In this document: positions 20,545 to 32,566 of the stretch, one piece after another
Layout of the letters: each line of letters starts with the position of its first letter
Position numbering within the stretch: position 1 is the stretch's first letter
Origin: Megalobrama amblycephala
Taxonomy: Eukaryota > Chordata > Actinopteri > Cypriniformes > Xenocyprididae
DNA length: 64,000 nt
Reading direction: 5' to 3'
Assembly (NCBI RefSeq): GCF_018812025.1
Contig: NC_063062.1
Coordinates: forward strand, 36,225,228 to 36,289,227
Translations under genes and position numbers: made by a program
The notes under the pieces: generated by a model
Databases searched by the model: none
What the model was told of the DNA's origin: nothing
Seen by the model: only the letters and a program-made list of their open reading frames with translations

Positions 20545-20598
<54 letters not shown>
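20545..20598. repeat. (TA)n microsatellite with GT/AC flanks
   Basis: About 54 bp of TA bounded by 'tgtgtg' on the left and 'cacaca' on the right, giving one large palindrome. Confidence 0.95.
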
Positions 20599-20604
<6 letters not shown>

Positions 20605-20879
20605 ACAGTTCTTTCCGGTTCTCGAATCTGATTGGCTGAAAGCTATGCAATATTCTCCCAGTATCAGCACTGGTACCGTTTCAATGTTAGTATCACTCAG
20701 CTTGCGGCGACTGTCATGGCAGTTGAGCAAATGTATCATACTTTTTATAAATACTACTGTTGTTATGTCACAAAATGTAGTTCAGACAGGACCACTTTGG
20801 CAAGTTACTTGAGTTTATTGAACACAATTACCTTTAGCGGTATGGTTCCTGGGGGTTCTTGCTCCAAAATTAATTGAAC

Positions 20880-22373
20880 ATACAAGAGCTTTAACATTAA
20901 CCCCCCGGAACCATCAGCTTGGAAATACATAGACAATTAAGACACTAGTAATGTCTTTAAAAGCGAACATGTATCATGTAGATATGGCAGAGGGACGTCT
21001 ATAGTGTAGCTTGGTTATGAGGATGAGTGTCTCTCAGCAGTGAGGTCCATGCCAGCCGGGACTTGAAAGCCTTAGTGATCTGAAACAAAAGAAGGCGACA
21101 ACCAGAAGGTGCACAGTAACATGCTCATGCTTATAATGGGGAGGGAGGGAGGGTTGCGAGCAGTTTGAGCATACTTACCGAGCGGCAATGCCACGTATAT
21201 ATGACCCATGTCTAATAGGAGAATGGTAATGATTGGAGCGATTTGACAGCTGACTGCGTCAGATGGTCGCGGCACTATGCTTACGTGGCCTGACTGAACT
21301 AACGCTGCACTCGATTTTAAAGAGTTTTTCATTATTTAGACCTCAAATATGTAACTCATATATAAACATAGCGCCTATTTTACTATTTATTTTGTTGCTT
21401 TTGCAGATGTGAGCTCTAGGCCTTAAGTGGCCGTTCATCTGTGGGACTCACGCCACCGGCCTCATTCCGTTCCCGCGGCTCTCGGCCCCGCCCTGCTTGC
21501 CACAACCACCAAACATAGAAATTGAAATTGTATCTTGTCAAGTTTCTTAAAGTTATTAAAAATGCCTGAAAAAAGACATAATTATGGATTTCTAAGACTG
21601 TGCATAATAAATGTTAATGCAGAGTGATGTTTGTGATGTGGATTAATATGAAGAGCTGACTTATAGTTGCTTTGGTAGATCAGAACCAGATTACATCTGT
21701 AGATTCTGCAATGTAGTGAATTATTTCATATTGAGAGACAGTTGGTGCATTCATAGATCATCTAAGCACTGTGCAATAGCTACTTGTGTCTGCCTTTATG
21801 TAGCATGCAATATGTGACTGTCATTTATTCAGACTAGACCACCGGAGCAGATTTAAACCTGCCAATAGAAGAGGAGGAGGAAGAGAGAGTTGGATGCACT
21901 CATTTAACACACGCTCACACAGAGTTGCATATTTGTGAAATTTTAAAGCACCATTATTGTTCAAACTTCATGCCTATTATATGTGCACATTTGAATGACA
22001 CACAATGCACAAATACACAAATGATAATTGACACATATTGCATGTAACAGAAATACAAAGTATTAAAACAATATTACAGTTATCATCAAGAACATAAAAT
22101 AATGCAAAATTAATAATAATTTATCATTTACAATTGCCAATATAAATTTACAGTAATTTTAACTTCAAAAGGAAAGAGGAAGTTAACAGGAAATGTATTT
22201 AATGAAGTAAGAAAATGAAAGGGACATATGCGAGACAATCAGCACATCAGCTGTACAGTGAAAAAAAAAGCTTTACCTTTTTAACTTTACTTTGGCCTTC
22301 ATCAGGCTGAGATTATATTTCTCAACTGGCATACATTTTAAATTTCTCACATTTGTGTAATTATAATAAACTG
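20880..22373. other. Intergenic sequence downstream of the first GT92 gene
   Basis: No coding region can be supported. GC-rich block at 21420-21520 ('ggccccgccctgcttgcc'). The part adjoining 22374 should include the 3'UTR of the minus-strand GT92 gene. Confidence 0.4.
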
Positions 22374-23693
22374 TTAAGGCCTTAACAAACCTGAAAAACT
22401 CAGTGCCTGGTCAACGTTTGGGTTCAGTTCTTTCTCAAAGTCCCAGACTCTTTTGTCTACAAACAGTTGGTCTTTGGTAAGATGTCCCTGCAGTGGGACT
22501 CTCACATGTACAATCCTACATACATCAAATGGTACATGGTAAGAACCACCGAAGTCTTTCAAAGTGGAATGTACTGAGGTTTGCTGCACCTTCCTTGGAT
22601 CGACAATCATCTTGGTGGGATTGTAAACGTTCTTTCGATCAGGTTCTCGGTAAATGTGCTCCATGATATTGACACCAGGAATATTATGCCATTCTGCTCG
22701 TTTGAACTTCCCACTGTCCTCAAACTGTGTTTTGGGGAATATGTGGTTCTCTATGAGGAACACCCCTACATTGGGCTGAGCAGACTGGAGATCCTTCATA
22801 AGAGATGGTAAATTGGTGTGTTTGTACGGCATGATGATCTCATCAATATCATTCAGGAGAACGTACCTGGATTGGTACATGTGTCTGTAAATGCACTCGT
22901 TGAGTGTTACTAACTGACCGTAATAATGGAGATCGCCCTTGAATTCCTGGAAGTTCCAGCCCGGAGACGGGCTCAGAAACTTGTCGATGGGCCATGAAAC
23001 AATCTCCAGTATTCCCTCTGTTTCATAATGTTTTAAAAGCTTTTCCAGGTCTGGTCCACAACTAGTGTTATAGATGACAATGTGCTGTACACCCAGAAGC
23101 TTGTACATCTCCATAGTTTGAGCAAACTGCAGTACATTGTTGTAGTTGCCAAAGACGTTGGAGATGCAAATGGTGAAGTTAAACTTGAAAGTATTTGTTA
23201 TGACACGATTTTTTATTGGCAGATAGTCCATATTATTATTACTGTTGTCTGAATCTTTAGTAGATATGAGGACACGTGTTGCATTTTGCGTGTGCTTGCC
23301 TTTACAAATCACATCTGACACATGAAATGGGAAGCCAAAATGGTCGCTGTGTATCTGGACATCTGCCTGAACAGTTCTGCAGTCATATCCAGTAATCATC
23401 TTGGTGGGATTGCAGTAAACACAGTAAAGTTGCTGAAGACTGTTTCTCTTGATTATGCTGATGACTCGAATGACCCCGTCCAGTCTGTGGTCAATAAACG
23501 CAGACACCATGAAATGCTCCGAGTCTTTGATGGGCGTTATTGAATTTAAATTCTCTGGGATTTTTGGCATATTATAGAATGGAGCCATATAATGGTAACG
23601 AGGATAATTGTTTGTGTATGCCAAAATAAGTGTGAAAAAAATAATGATAGTACATGATAAAAAAAGAAATGTTTTAAATGTGCATTTATCCAT
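22374..23693 (-). CDS. Glycosyltransferase family 92 (DUF23) protein, paralogue A
   Basis: Predicted type II membrane glycosyltransferase of the GT92 family, whose characterised member (C. elegans GALT-1) adds beta-1,4-galactose to fucose on N-glycan cores; the substrate here is unknown. I take the ATG at 23693, giving 439 residues. Residues about 7-26 (FKTFLFLSCTIIIFFTLILA) are a signal anchor. The C-terminal half has the family blocks FNFTICISN, QFAQTMEMYKLLGVQHIVIYN, GDLHYYGQ and a DxD-type DID at 22842-22850 within LLNDIDEII, the presumed metal/nucleotide-sugar site. A splice acceptor (TTCTACAG) ends at 23708, fifteen bases upstream of the ATG, so an untranslated or short coding exon probably lies farther upstream. 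No frameshift is seen. Golgi location is inferred from the anchor. Confidence 0.9.
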   Translation of the reverse strand: MDKCTFKTFLFLSCTIIIFFTLILAYTNNYPRYHYMAPFYNMPKIPENLNSITPIKDSEHFMVSAFIDHRLDGVIRVISIIKRNSLQQLYCVYCNPTKMITGYDCRTVQADVQIHSDHFGFPFHVSDVICKGKHTQNATRVLISTKDSDNSNNNMDYLPIKNRVITNTFKFNFTICISNVFGNYNNVLQFAQTMEMYKLLGVQHIVIYNTSCGPDLEKLLKHYETEGILEIVSWPIDKFLSPSPGWNFQEFKGDLHYYGQLVTLNECIYRHMYQSRYVLLNDIDEIIMPYKHTNLPSLMKDLQSAQPNVGVFLIENHIFPKTQFEDSGKFKRAEWHNIPGVNIMEHIYREPDRKNVYNPTKMIVDPRKVQQTSVHSTLKDFGGSYHVPFDVCRIVHVRVPLQGHLTKDQLFVDKRVWDFEKELNPNVDQALSFSGLLRP

Positions 23694-24332
23694 CTGCCCT
23701 TTTGTTCCTGTAGAATAAAGAAAACACAAATGTCAGAAACTGTTGTTCCATCTATGAAATCTCACAAAAGTCAAAACATTCAAACTTGAGGCTTTTTAAA
23801 CTTTCTTTCAAAACCAGGCTTTGTAAAGTCAATATTCAAAGTTGCCTTTATAGTTTTGCTTTTCTAGTTTAAATTACAGTTTTATGGATTTCTTTGAATT
23901 ACAAATAATTTATATTATATTTATTTTAGTGCTGTCAATCGATTTAAAAACTCATTAATCACACATTTGTTTCTGTAATTAATCACGATTAAAAACACTG
24001 AAGATTTAAATATTTTTATATTGTAATAACTACCCAGTTACTCTCCAAATGAATGTGGAAACAACTTAAAGACAGTATATTTTAAATATTTGTTTAATGG
24101 CATCTTTTTTTATGAATGAAGGCATCACTGATACTAATACTGGTACTGATGTCTCTATGACGTTGATTTATTTAAAAATTAATTATAGACAGTCAACATT
24201 ACAGTATAACTAAAAGCTATCAATTTCAACATTTTATTAGGCTTTAAAAAACAACTTTTAATTTAAGAGAACTTAAAACAATCTAATAAATGTCATATTT
24301 ACCTTTGGCCTTCCTGTCTAACAGGTAGGAAA
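23694..24332 (-). other. Intron or 5' flank of the first GT92 gene
   Basis: No exon is recognisable. Contains 'agtgctgtcaatcgattta' and 'cattaatcacac', typical of a widespread vertebrate-genome repeat around 23930-24000. Confidence 0.35.
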
Positions 24333-24632
24333 TAGAGGGAGAGACTGTGGTTACGCCCACTGAGAGGCAAAAAGACTGAGCTGCAGCATTGGTTTTCAGC
24401 GTGAATGCGAAAGACAAACAAGACATATCTAAAACGGGAAGAGGCTTTGCAATTGACTGTACAAATAAATTTGACATGAAATCAGAGATATATTTTTACA
24501 GACTGCCGGGAACCACAGAAAAGAGAAGCTAGTGGATTTCTGCAATTCACAGAAATAACTGGACAAGAGGCAAAACGTGGATATGCATTCATCATTTTGT
24601 CAATATGTTGAATTTTGAGGTAAAATCGTACC

Positions 24633-24678
<46 letters not shown>

Positions 24679-25061
24679 CATTGACAACACATCAATTAAA
24701 TATTTACCATCTTATATTTTCCATAATTGTATGTTTTTAAATAAATATATTGTATTTATACATATATTGTATTTTTATAAAGCATTTAGAACCAAATTTG
24801 CTGTATTTGTATTTCCCCGGCGTCATAATCAGGCACATATAAATGTCAGGAAAAAGATTCCTGGCTGCATGTCAATATCGCTGGATCTTTTTTTACGTAG
24901 TAAGGAACACTAATATCGAGTCTAGCCTTTAGTTTAAATTGATAATAGTTTGTTTTTCTTGCATTTTCCCATTTTCCATATTAAATCCAGTTAAGCAGAA
25001 GGTTCTTTTGCCACCCAGTCCAGCTGAGGGGACGTGATCCATGCTAAATGTGTACCCTCTA
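24333..25061. mobile_element. Miniature transposon, older relative of the one at 36.9 kb
   Basis: Starts TAGAGGG and ends CCCTCTA; the interior aligns by eye with 36916-37697 ('gcagcattggttttcagcgtgaatg', 'cagactgccgggaacc', 'gaggtaaaatcgtaccgt', 'cccagtccagctgagggg'). The flanks AAA/TAT no longer match. A (TA)n run lies at 24634-24676. The minus-strand ORF 24283-24477 and its counterpart at 36764-37066 are shadows of this repeat. Confidence 0.7.
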
Positions 25062-25465
25062 TATTTTTCCTTTATTTCTGTAGAAATGTAGCAAATTGCT
25101 GCCTTATTCAGTGTTGTATTAAACTTATATAATAAGTTTAACAGTTTTGAAAAGAAACTCCTGTGTGAAGAGTTTTGAAAAACCCACGTATTGAGAAATG
25201 GATCCAAACTGTAATTTATTTTTATTTCAGTTTTAGTTTGATTGATTTCCAGTCAATATTTTTTTATACTTCAACTTAAAATTATTTCAGTTTATTACCA
25301 AGGCTACGTTTCTATTTTTTTGTTTAGTTCAGGTTTTTGTATTTATTTATTTTTTCAGCTTTATTTTAGCTTTATTTCAATTAACAGAAATGTTTTAATA
25401 GTTTAGTTTTAGTTAATGATAAAAACCCACTTGTCAGACCCACCACTCATAAAACAATGTAAATA
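25062..25465. other. AT-rich intergenic sequence
   Basis: Poly-pyrimidine/AT-rich sequence ('tttagtttatt' types). Nothing further is recognised. Confidence 0.4.
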
Positions 25466-25851
25466 TACAGTGCCCTCCACTAATATTGGCACCCTTATTA
25501 AATATGAGTAAAGGTGTCTGTGAAAATAAATCTGCATTGTTTATCCTTTTGATCATTAATTAAAAAAAATCCACAAAATTCGAACCTTTATCGAAGTAAA
25601 ACAATTGAAAGTGTGGGGAAACTCACATTATGAAATAAATGTTTTTCTCCAAAACATGCTGGCCATAATTATTGGCACCCCTAGAAATTCTTATGAGTAA
25701 AATATCTTTGAAGTATATTCCTATTCATATTTACATTTTTTGCACACCAGTGTGATCATGAACATGAAATTGTCCAGCCATGACTTCCTGTTCCACAGGA
25801 GTATAAACATGAGGAAACACAAAGGCCATATTCCCATAATCATTTATCACA

Positions 25852-26768
25852 ATGAGAAAAAACAAAGAATATAGTTCTGATGTGAGAAAAAGATTGTTGA
25901 GCTTCATAAAATAGAAAGTGGCTGTAAGAAAATAGCTAAAGCACTGAAAATCCCCATTTCCACCATCAGGGCAATAATTGAGAAGTTATCTACTAAAGAT
26001 GTTATAAATCTGCCTGGAAGAGGAAGTGTGTCTAAATCATCCTAATGCTCGGTGAGGAGGACAGTTTGAGAGGACAAAGACTCTCCAAGGATCACAGCCG
26101 GAGAATTGCAGAGATTAGTTGAGTCTTGAGTCTCAGAAAGCCTAAAAAAATTACCAAACAGCACCTACATCCCCACAAGTTGTTCGGGAGGGTTTCAAGA
26201 AAAATCCACTGCTCTCATCCAGAAACAATCTCCAGTATATTCAGTTGTCAGGCATGACTGAAACTTCAAAAGGGACAAGCTTCTATGGTCAGATTAAAGT
26301 AAAACAAGAGCTTTTTGACAGCAAACCCACCAGATGGGTTTGGTGCACACATGGATAAAAAGTACCCCATGCCCACGGTTAAATATGCTGCTGGATCTTT
26401 AATGCTGTGGGCCTATTTTTCTGCTGGAGGTCCTGGACATCTTGTTCAGATACATGGCATCATGGATTCTATCAAATACTAACAGATAAAAATCAATAAT
26501 GGGCCGTGGTTGGATTGTCCATGGACAATGATCTGAAACAAACACAAAAATGTGTCACTGAGCACAAAATGAAGCTTCTGCCATGGTCTTCCCAGTCCTC
26601 TGACTTGAACCCTAAAGAAAATGAGTGGAGTGAACTGAAGAGAAGAAGCACCAACATGGAGCTGGGAATCTGAAGGATCTGGAGAGATTCTGCATGAAGG
26701 AATGGTCTCTGATCTCTTGTCAGGTGTTCTCCAAACTCATCAGGCATTATAGGTGAAGACTCTGAGCT
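25852..26768 (+). pseudogene. Tc1-type transposase relic
   Basis: Fragments in all three plus frames resemble Tc1 transposase: an N-terminal stretch with 'kiaKALKIP'-like wording, a middle region ending 'GSLMLWAYFSAGGPGHLVQ' (about 26400-26460), and a C-terminal SSDLNPKENEWSELK-like box near 26590-26640. The last part of the gene is displaced beyond the solo LTR. Inactive by many stops. Confidence 0.8.
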
Positions 26769-26773
26769 GTTAT

Positions 26774-27199
26774 TGTTACATGTGCCCTGGGTCCGTGCTA
26801 TATTTTCATTATATGGACTCCATTTCCCACAATTCCTCACCTGGGAACCAATCACGCACTCACACATGTTTCCCATCAGTGACCCTTTATAAGCTGCACT
26901 CAAACACACACACATTGCTGAGAATTGTTTATCCTTGTTTTTGACCTTGTCTCCGTGTTCCTTGTGCCTTGCCTTGCCTTGCCTTGCCTTGCCTTTCCTG
27001 TGTTTTTGACCCTGGACTGTTTCCTTGTTTATGATCGTTTGCTGCTTGTCTTGACCATAGCCTGTGTTTGGACTACTCTCTTGCCTTGCCTTCCTGTTTC
27101 TGTTTGCTGGTGTTTGACCTCTGCCTGTACGACTACACTCTCCTGTAATAAAGCCTGCATGTGGATCTCCAACTCCGTTGCCCCATCTGCTACATTACA
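26774..27199 (+). repeat. Solo LTR inserted in the Tc1 element
   Basis: The 426-bp unit starts TGTTACATG and ends CTACATTACA, flanked by the 5-bp duplication GTTAT (26769-26773 and 27200-27204). It has a TATA-like TTTATAAG near 26886, a (CCTTG)n run near 26965-26995 and AATAAA near 27148. The flanking transposon text becomes continuous ('gagctgttatcttggg') if the unit and one duplication are removed, which proves the insertion. No internal retroelement sequence is present, so it arose by LTR-LTR recombination. Confidence 0.88.
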
Positions 27200-27747
27200 G
27201 TTATCTTGGGAAAAGAATGTTGCAATAATTGGGTGCCAATAATTGTGGCCAACATGAACTAGAGAAAAACATTTATGAGCTTTTTCACCCATTTTAAATT
27301 GTTTTTATTTTTTTTTTATTATTTTTTTTAATGAAAGATCAAAAGGACAAAAAATGCAGATTTATTTTTACAGCCACCTTTGCTCATATTTACTAAGGGT
27401 GCCAATATTAGTGGAGGGCACTGTAGGTGTTGGAAGCACATTGTTTTCAGGACACTGGTGTTGTGCTGAATTTTGACTTCCTGCCAGATTATGACTCTCA
27501 TTGTTGTGGCTGATACCTGATCGCTTGACTACATGATTACCCCACCCCGTACTAACCATATACTTGGGAAAGATAACAGCAGGCTGCCATTTCTATTTTA
27601 TAGCAGTCTGTGTAAGCCTCTCCTTCCCCTTTAAACAATCAAGAACACTTGTAATCTCCTCTCTTCGCCACAACGATAATCACCACCAAAAACAAACAAA
27701 CAAAAAACTAAGACGACCCAAAAATCTGCATTTTTACATTTTCAAAG

Positions 27748-28140
27748 TAACTTAGTATGATTTATAAGCATTTTTCCTCATGTTTAGGGACCAAAAAATA
27801 TTGCCATATTTGTTTTGCCATCTATTTTGTCCCTTAACTTTATTTGAAGCATTTGTTAATCTATGTTAAGGTTAGTTAATAAAAATATAATTGATTGTTT
27901 GTTCATATTAGTTAACAGTTGAAAATGTTGAAATTGCTATTGACTAAGACTAATACATGCTGTAGAGTTATTGTTAGTTCATGTTAACTGATGTTAACAA
28001 ACCTTATTGTAAAAACAAGCCATTTTTCTTTCAGTATCTACATGTCCCAAATTCCAATCTATTATCATTGCACTACAAGAAAATGTCACTGAACTTTCAC
28101 CCAGTTCAACCAAACTCAAGGTTGTAAACACATTCAATCA
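27748..28140 (+). repeat. Tandem duplication unit 1 (uninterrupted)
   Basis: About 393 bp that recur from 28141 onward: 'atttataagcatttttcctc', 'ccatctattttgtccc', 'atacatgctgtagagttatt' and 'cactacaagaaaatgtcact'. This copy gives the empty target for the element inserted in unit 2. Confidence 0.8.
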
Positions 28141-28295
28141 CTTAGTATAATTTATAAGCCGTTTTCCTCATGTTTAAGGACCAAAAAATGTCCCCACAAG
28201 GACAAGGATTTCAGATATCGCCATCTTTGTATTGCCATCTATTTTATCCCCTAACTTTATTTAAATCATTTGTTAATCTTTGTTAATGTTAGTTA
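28141..28295 (+). repeat. Tandem duplication unit 2, left part
   Basis: Aligns with 27748-27900. It is interrupted at the TA at 28294-28295 and resumes after 30854. Confidence 0.78.
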
Positions 28296-28821
28296 CAGTT
28301 GTTTTTTTTTGTTTTGTTTTTTTTTACAGTTTTTTCTCCATTGGTTTGGCTCATTTCTTGAAACAGAAATTTCTCAAAACAACATGGATAAACCTCCAAA
28401 CCACTTGGCAATTGTTCACAACAGAATTGATTTTCTCATTTATTTCATCAAATTGCAAATGTCTAAGTACATGTCTCAATCATCTTTGCAAATGATTAAG
28501 TACAGGTAGCCTACATTTAGCTCAATTTCCAAGTGAATAGATCTTGTTGATCTAAACTGATTGTTGATTCTCAGTCTAATGGTTGTTCGCTCCAAAACGT
28601 GTCAGCGTCATTTCATTGTACGAGTCATCACGTGCACAATAGTCTGTTCAATTGTCAAAATTAGTCAAGAACATAATGCCATGAATACCATATATGAATC
28701 CTTGGAACATTTGATAAATTTATTACAGCAACTGACAGTCAGGTGAAACTACAACTTGACTAACATGTAACATGTAAGTCAGTTACTGGTTGTCCATCAT
28801 TATAACCTTTTTACAATTAAG

Positions 28822-29169
28822 CAGTGGTTCTCAAACTTGTTTGGCTTCAGTACCCACTTTACCTGATTTGTGTATCCAGGTAATCCAGGTATGAAAGTAT
28901 TTGATTTATCTGAATTCAACATTTTGCCTAAAAACAGCAGCTTACTGTATGATGCAATTATCATTATTTTGAAGAATATAACATGCAATAAGAAAAAGGG
29001 TCAAAGAGCTGCAATTAGTGCCTCCCATGTAAATCTATCTAATACTGTGGGTTTTACTGTAACATTTCAGTAAGTCTAGTCATTGATGATTTCCCCCCTC
29101 ACCTTTCTGTCAAATACCCCCATAGTACCTCTGCATAGGGCTACATGTACCCCAGGTTTGGAACCACTG
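28822..29169. mobile_element. Miniature hAT-like element
   Basis: The ends CAGTGGTTCTCAAACTTG and 'caggtttggaaccactg' are imperfect inverted repeats. A distant relative with the same terminal motif is at 34643. The duplicated target is not evident. Confidence 0.6.
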
Positions 29170-29355
29170 GAGTAGTGGCCAGTAGTGTACTGAACTTGTG
29201 GAGAACATAGAACATTCCTATGTAATTGTCTGTAACTGTAGTGTATGACATTGATTTGATGTTTTCTTTTTTTTACACTATTGTAGAGAATAATGGCTTT
29301 GGAAGGAAACGAGCAACCAGTGAAGAACTGTTAGTTGTGAAACTCCAGCTTTATT

Positions 29356-29545
29356 TACAGTCAAGTCAAGTCAAGTCACCCTTATTTAAATAGCGCTTTT
29401 TACAATGCAGATTGTGTCAAAGCAGCTTTACATTGATAATTGGTATATAATTTTCCTTTTAAAGAATAGTGTCAATGCAGGCAGATCAAAAGCACTGTTG
29501 AATAAATGTCAAGAATACTGTTGAATATCAAATGTCAAGTCAAAT
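29356..29545 (+). repeat. Interspersed fish repeat starting (TCAAG)n, copy 2
   Basis: Matches 16597-16780 closely over its whole length, including 'gtgtcaatgcaggcagatca' and 'aagcactgttgaataaatgt'. Confidence 0.8.
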
Positions 29546-29555
29546 TAAATTAAAT

Positions 29556-30060
29556 TAGGGCTGCACGATTAATCGTATTTTAATCACGATAACGATATCT
29601 GCTTCTCCGGATTGATTTTAAATAATCGTCACGATATTGGCCCGCTCTATGAAAATGAACATAATTTGGAAATATTGGAAGTAATATTAGGAGTTTCGCT
29701 GTTTTATCTTTTGAAGTTCCTAAAGGTTTCACCAGTTTTCATAATGTTGATCAGCTAGAAATGATTGTTCTTTGCTTTACAAATTTGCCGGGCAATTTGA
29801 ATCTGGTTTGTCTTATTGCAAATGAATTTTGTTGCTTTAAAATCTAATGTGAATACATATTACAAAGCGCTCACCAAAACCATGTTTTGTATTGATTTAC
29901 CATCTAACGAAGTTATCATAGTTGGTTAAGTTAAGTCGTTGTGCCACCTACAGGCCTTTTTGGTGAATTGTAGGTTGGTAAAGAACTTGCAAAATAGCCA
30001 TAATTACATTACTCTTTTTGATAGAATAAACATAATTAATAATCGTGATTATAATTTTGA
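29556..30060. repeat. Repeat beginning 'gggctgcacgattaatcg'
   Basis: The left end is the sequence seen at the ends of a common fish miniature hAT-like family. The right side has the inverted counterpart 'aatcgtgattataatttt' at about 30041-30058. Interior unremarkable. Confidence 0.5.
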
Positions 30061-30856
30061 GGAAACTGTGGCACTGGCTGTCGTGTCGATGAGGCCTACA
30101 GCACTGTAGGCTGCATATAGCCTAATATTCAGTGTTTTTTGTTTGTGTGTTTATATTACAGTATATTATGCTGTATACATTTCCTTTTTACTCTGATGTA
30201 TGGAAGTTACTTTATGTGTGTGAATGATAATGATTACAATTTCCTTGGCAGTATGAGTGCAATGTGTGTTTTTTTTTTTTTTCTTTTCAGTTTTATACAC
30301 AATTGTATTCTGTTAGCTAGACAAAAAACAGTACAGTAACCATTGTCAGTGAAGGACTGGGCTAAGACTGAAAGGTGGGATATTTCACTGGTCCTCTGCC
30401 ATAGTGACAAAACATCTAAACATTTTGACTTGCAGTGCTTGTGCAATGCCAAAAGGACGAAGCATTTTTGGGGGCACTGACTGTTTAAATGAGAAGGAAA
30501 TTTAGTTTTGACACATGAGTGAACTGTTTTGGGAGAGGTGTGAGCTTTTGCAGGTGAACCATGGTGTTGTGCCGAACCATCCACGTTATTTTGGCAAAAG
30601 CACCAAGAGTGTTGAGAATGTCCAGTTTGTTTCAAGAAATGAGCCAAAGCAATTGAGAAGGATCTTTATCTATTTATATGGGAAAGGAAATGTAGTTTTG
30701 AAGCATGAGTGAACAGTTTTGGGAGAGATATGAGCTTTTGCAAGTGAGCTATAGTGTTGTGCTGAACTGTAAAACTGTTTTGCCAAATGATCTTAGAGTT
30801 TTGAGAATATAATTTCTGTTTCAAGAAATGAGCCAAATCAATGGAGAAAAACTGTA

Positions 30857-31285
30857 ATAAAAATCTAATTGTTTATTGTTTGTTCATGTTAGTTAACAGT
30901 CCATTATTAGTAAATGTTGAAATTACTTTTGAGTTAGACTAATACATGCTGTAGAGTTATTGTTAGTTCATATTAACCAAGTGATGTTAACAAATTAAAC
31001 CTTATTATAAAACCAACAAGCCTTTTTTTTTTCTTCAGTATATACATGCATGAAATAGGCTACGTTTAAAAAAAAAAATACAGGCCCAGATACAGTTGAT
31101 GATTCTCACAGTGTAGCTATATGTTAATTTTTAAACTTTAAAAATGGCAAAATGTGCACTAAACCTTTTATGTAGCCTACTTCTTTTACTATGAGATGTT
31201 TAATCTAATCTTGCACTACAAGAAAATGTCACTGAACTTTCACCCAGTTCAACCAAACTCAACGTTGTAAACCCATTTGCATAAT
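30857..31285 (+). repeat. Tandem duplication unit 2, right part
   Basis: Resumes the text left off at 28293: 'ataaaaatctaattg', 'gttagttaacag', 'atacatgctgtagagttatt' and 'cacccagttcaaccaaac'. It ends where unit 1 ends. Confidence 0.78.
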
Positions 31286-32566
31286 AAAACGGTGTGAGCC
31301 GTGCCTAAAATACTTATATATATAATACTTATAAATAAAATATGCTCAGGCTATTAGGCCTATATTATAATTGTGCGACACGCGCCTATCTAACGGTCCT
31401 CCTCCCTGCGCCTCCTCCAGTTCAAGTCTTTTTTTAAAGAAACATTTAGAAACATTTTAGTTTATTTTATTTTTATTTTTATTTATTTATTTATTTATTT
31501 AATACGGACATTGATATTTATTCATGTTTTAAAACAACAAGCGAATAAACGGAAATCAGCTGAAAGTGAAAGTAAATTCGGAGGCTACTTGACGATATGC
31601 TATCTAGAATATAATAGCCTACAATAAGACATTTAGGCTAAAAGGTAAATGTCAGAAAAAAATATAAGAAAGAAAAGTTTAGCATACCTCTCGAAAACAT
31701 TGCGACAGAATTGATGAGCATTCATCAAAAATCACGTTCATAATCCTTTAAGCTCTTCAGTTATGATTGGCTGAAACAGATGCATTTCACCAAACATGTC
31801 CTGTACGAGTTTACAAACGGTCTCATGTCCCATGATAAGTTCCCATTTCTTCTTCCTGTACTTGCTGGTTTCCATAATTCACGGAAATGTCATTTCATTG
31901 TGTTTGATGTTGCTCTGTTGGTGGGTTGTGCAAGATAGAGCTGATGTTCTCCAGCCCAAGACCTGTTCAAAATCCACCAAACGTAAACAAAACCGCCCAC
32001 GGTCACTGTGCCATAGCTACAGACGACAAACACCAGCAGCAACAACAGTCAACCACAACCTGCAATATAATATATATATATATGGGTATCATAGTTTTGT
32101 ATGATAAAGCCTGCCCCATTGTGGTGACATAATAATAATGGTTTGGAACGAGCTCAGTTCTAGTTCAGACTTGAGTTGAACAAGTTGCACCATGTCGAGC
32201 GATTTGTCTGTCAGTGTTATTTCATAATACTTGTGGATCCAAAATGGTCAATATTCATATTCATGCATTTTATTCATATTTTATGTTAATCATTTATGGC
32301 TTATGATTTATCAATATTGCTTTTGATTTCATATATTCATGTACTCCTACTCCACATATTAATCCTCATCATATTTTCAAGTATTTACTCTTTATTGTAC
32401 CATTTATGGTTATTCTTCTTTTATATTTAAAATCAAAGTGTTCCAGTGTGACAGGTCACGTTGACACGTTTGTGGTTAGATACTGGACGCCTGCCGAGTA
32501 CATGATGTTTTCAGAATTAGTTGCTCATTTGAACTCGATGTACCTTTATATCAAAATACAGTACAG
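31286..32566. other. Intergenic sequence without recognised feature
   Basis: AT-rich, with A/T homopolymers and a short (TA)n at 32070-32082. Short ORFs only. Confidence 0.4.

Larger units (their letters stand above)
25468..27423 (+). mobile_element. Tc1/mariner-type transposon with decayed transposase, containing a solo LTR
   Basis: The inverted ends CAGTGCCCTCCACTAATATT and its complement at 27404-27423 are perfect as far as read and are flanked by TA on both sides (25466-25467, 27424-27425). The interior carries a Tc1-type transposase relic, from an ATG near 25852, with helix-turn-helix-like 'ctgtaagaaaatagctaaag' and the late DDE-type block near 26560-26630. Stops and indels are numerous. 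The element without the nested LTR (426 bp plus one 5-bp target copy) would be about 1.5 kb, the normal size for Tc1. Confidence 0.9.
28296..30854. mobile_element. TA-flanked DNA transposon with long inverted ends, without intact transposase
   Basis: The right end, 'ttctgtttcaagaaatgagcc' to 'ggagaaaaactg' (30810-30854), is the reverse complement of 28327-28380 ('cagttttttctccattgg' onward), over 50 bp. TA stands at the right junction (30855-30856) and at the left (28294-28295, with a second TACAG copy at 28325-28329 after a T-rich insertion). Comparison with unit 1 near 27885 shows the uninterrupted 'gttagttaataaaaat'. Inside are two tandem copies of a roughly 180-bp segment (30510 and 30690) and other repeats. 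A Tc1/mariner-group origin is inferred from the TA target. Confidence 0.78.

Noticed and set aside
23694..23729. Extended start of the first GT92 protein
   Set aside because: The extension crosses the acceptor TTCTACAG; the ATG at 23693 directly precedes the membrane anchor.
26493..27292. ORFs over the Tc1/solo LTR junctions on both strands
   Set aside because: They mix transposon and LTR sequence and cannot be genes.
30234..30647. 137-residue minus-strand ORF
   Set aside because: It lies within the internal repeats of the TA-flanked transposon and has no recognisable domain.
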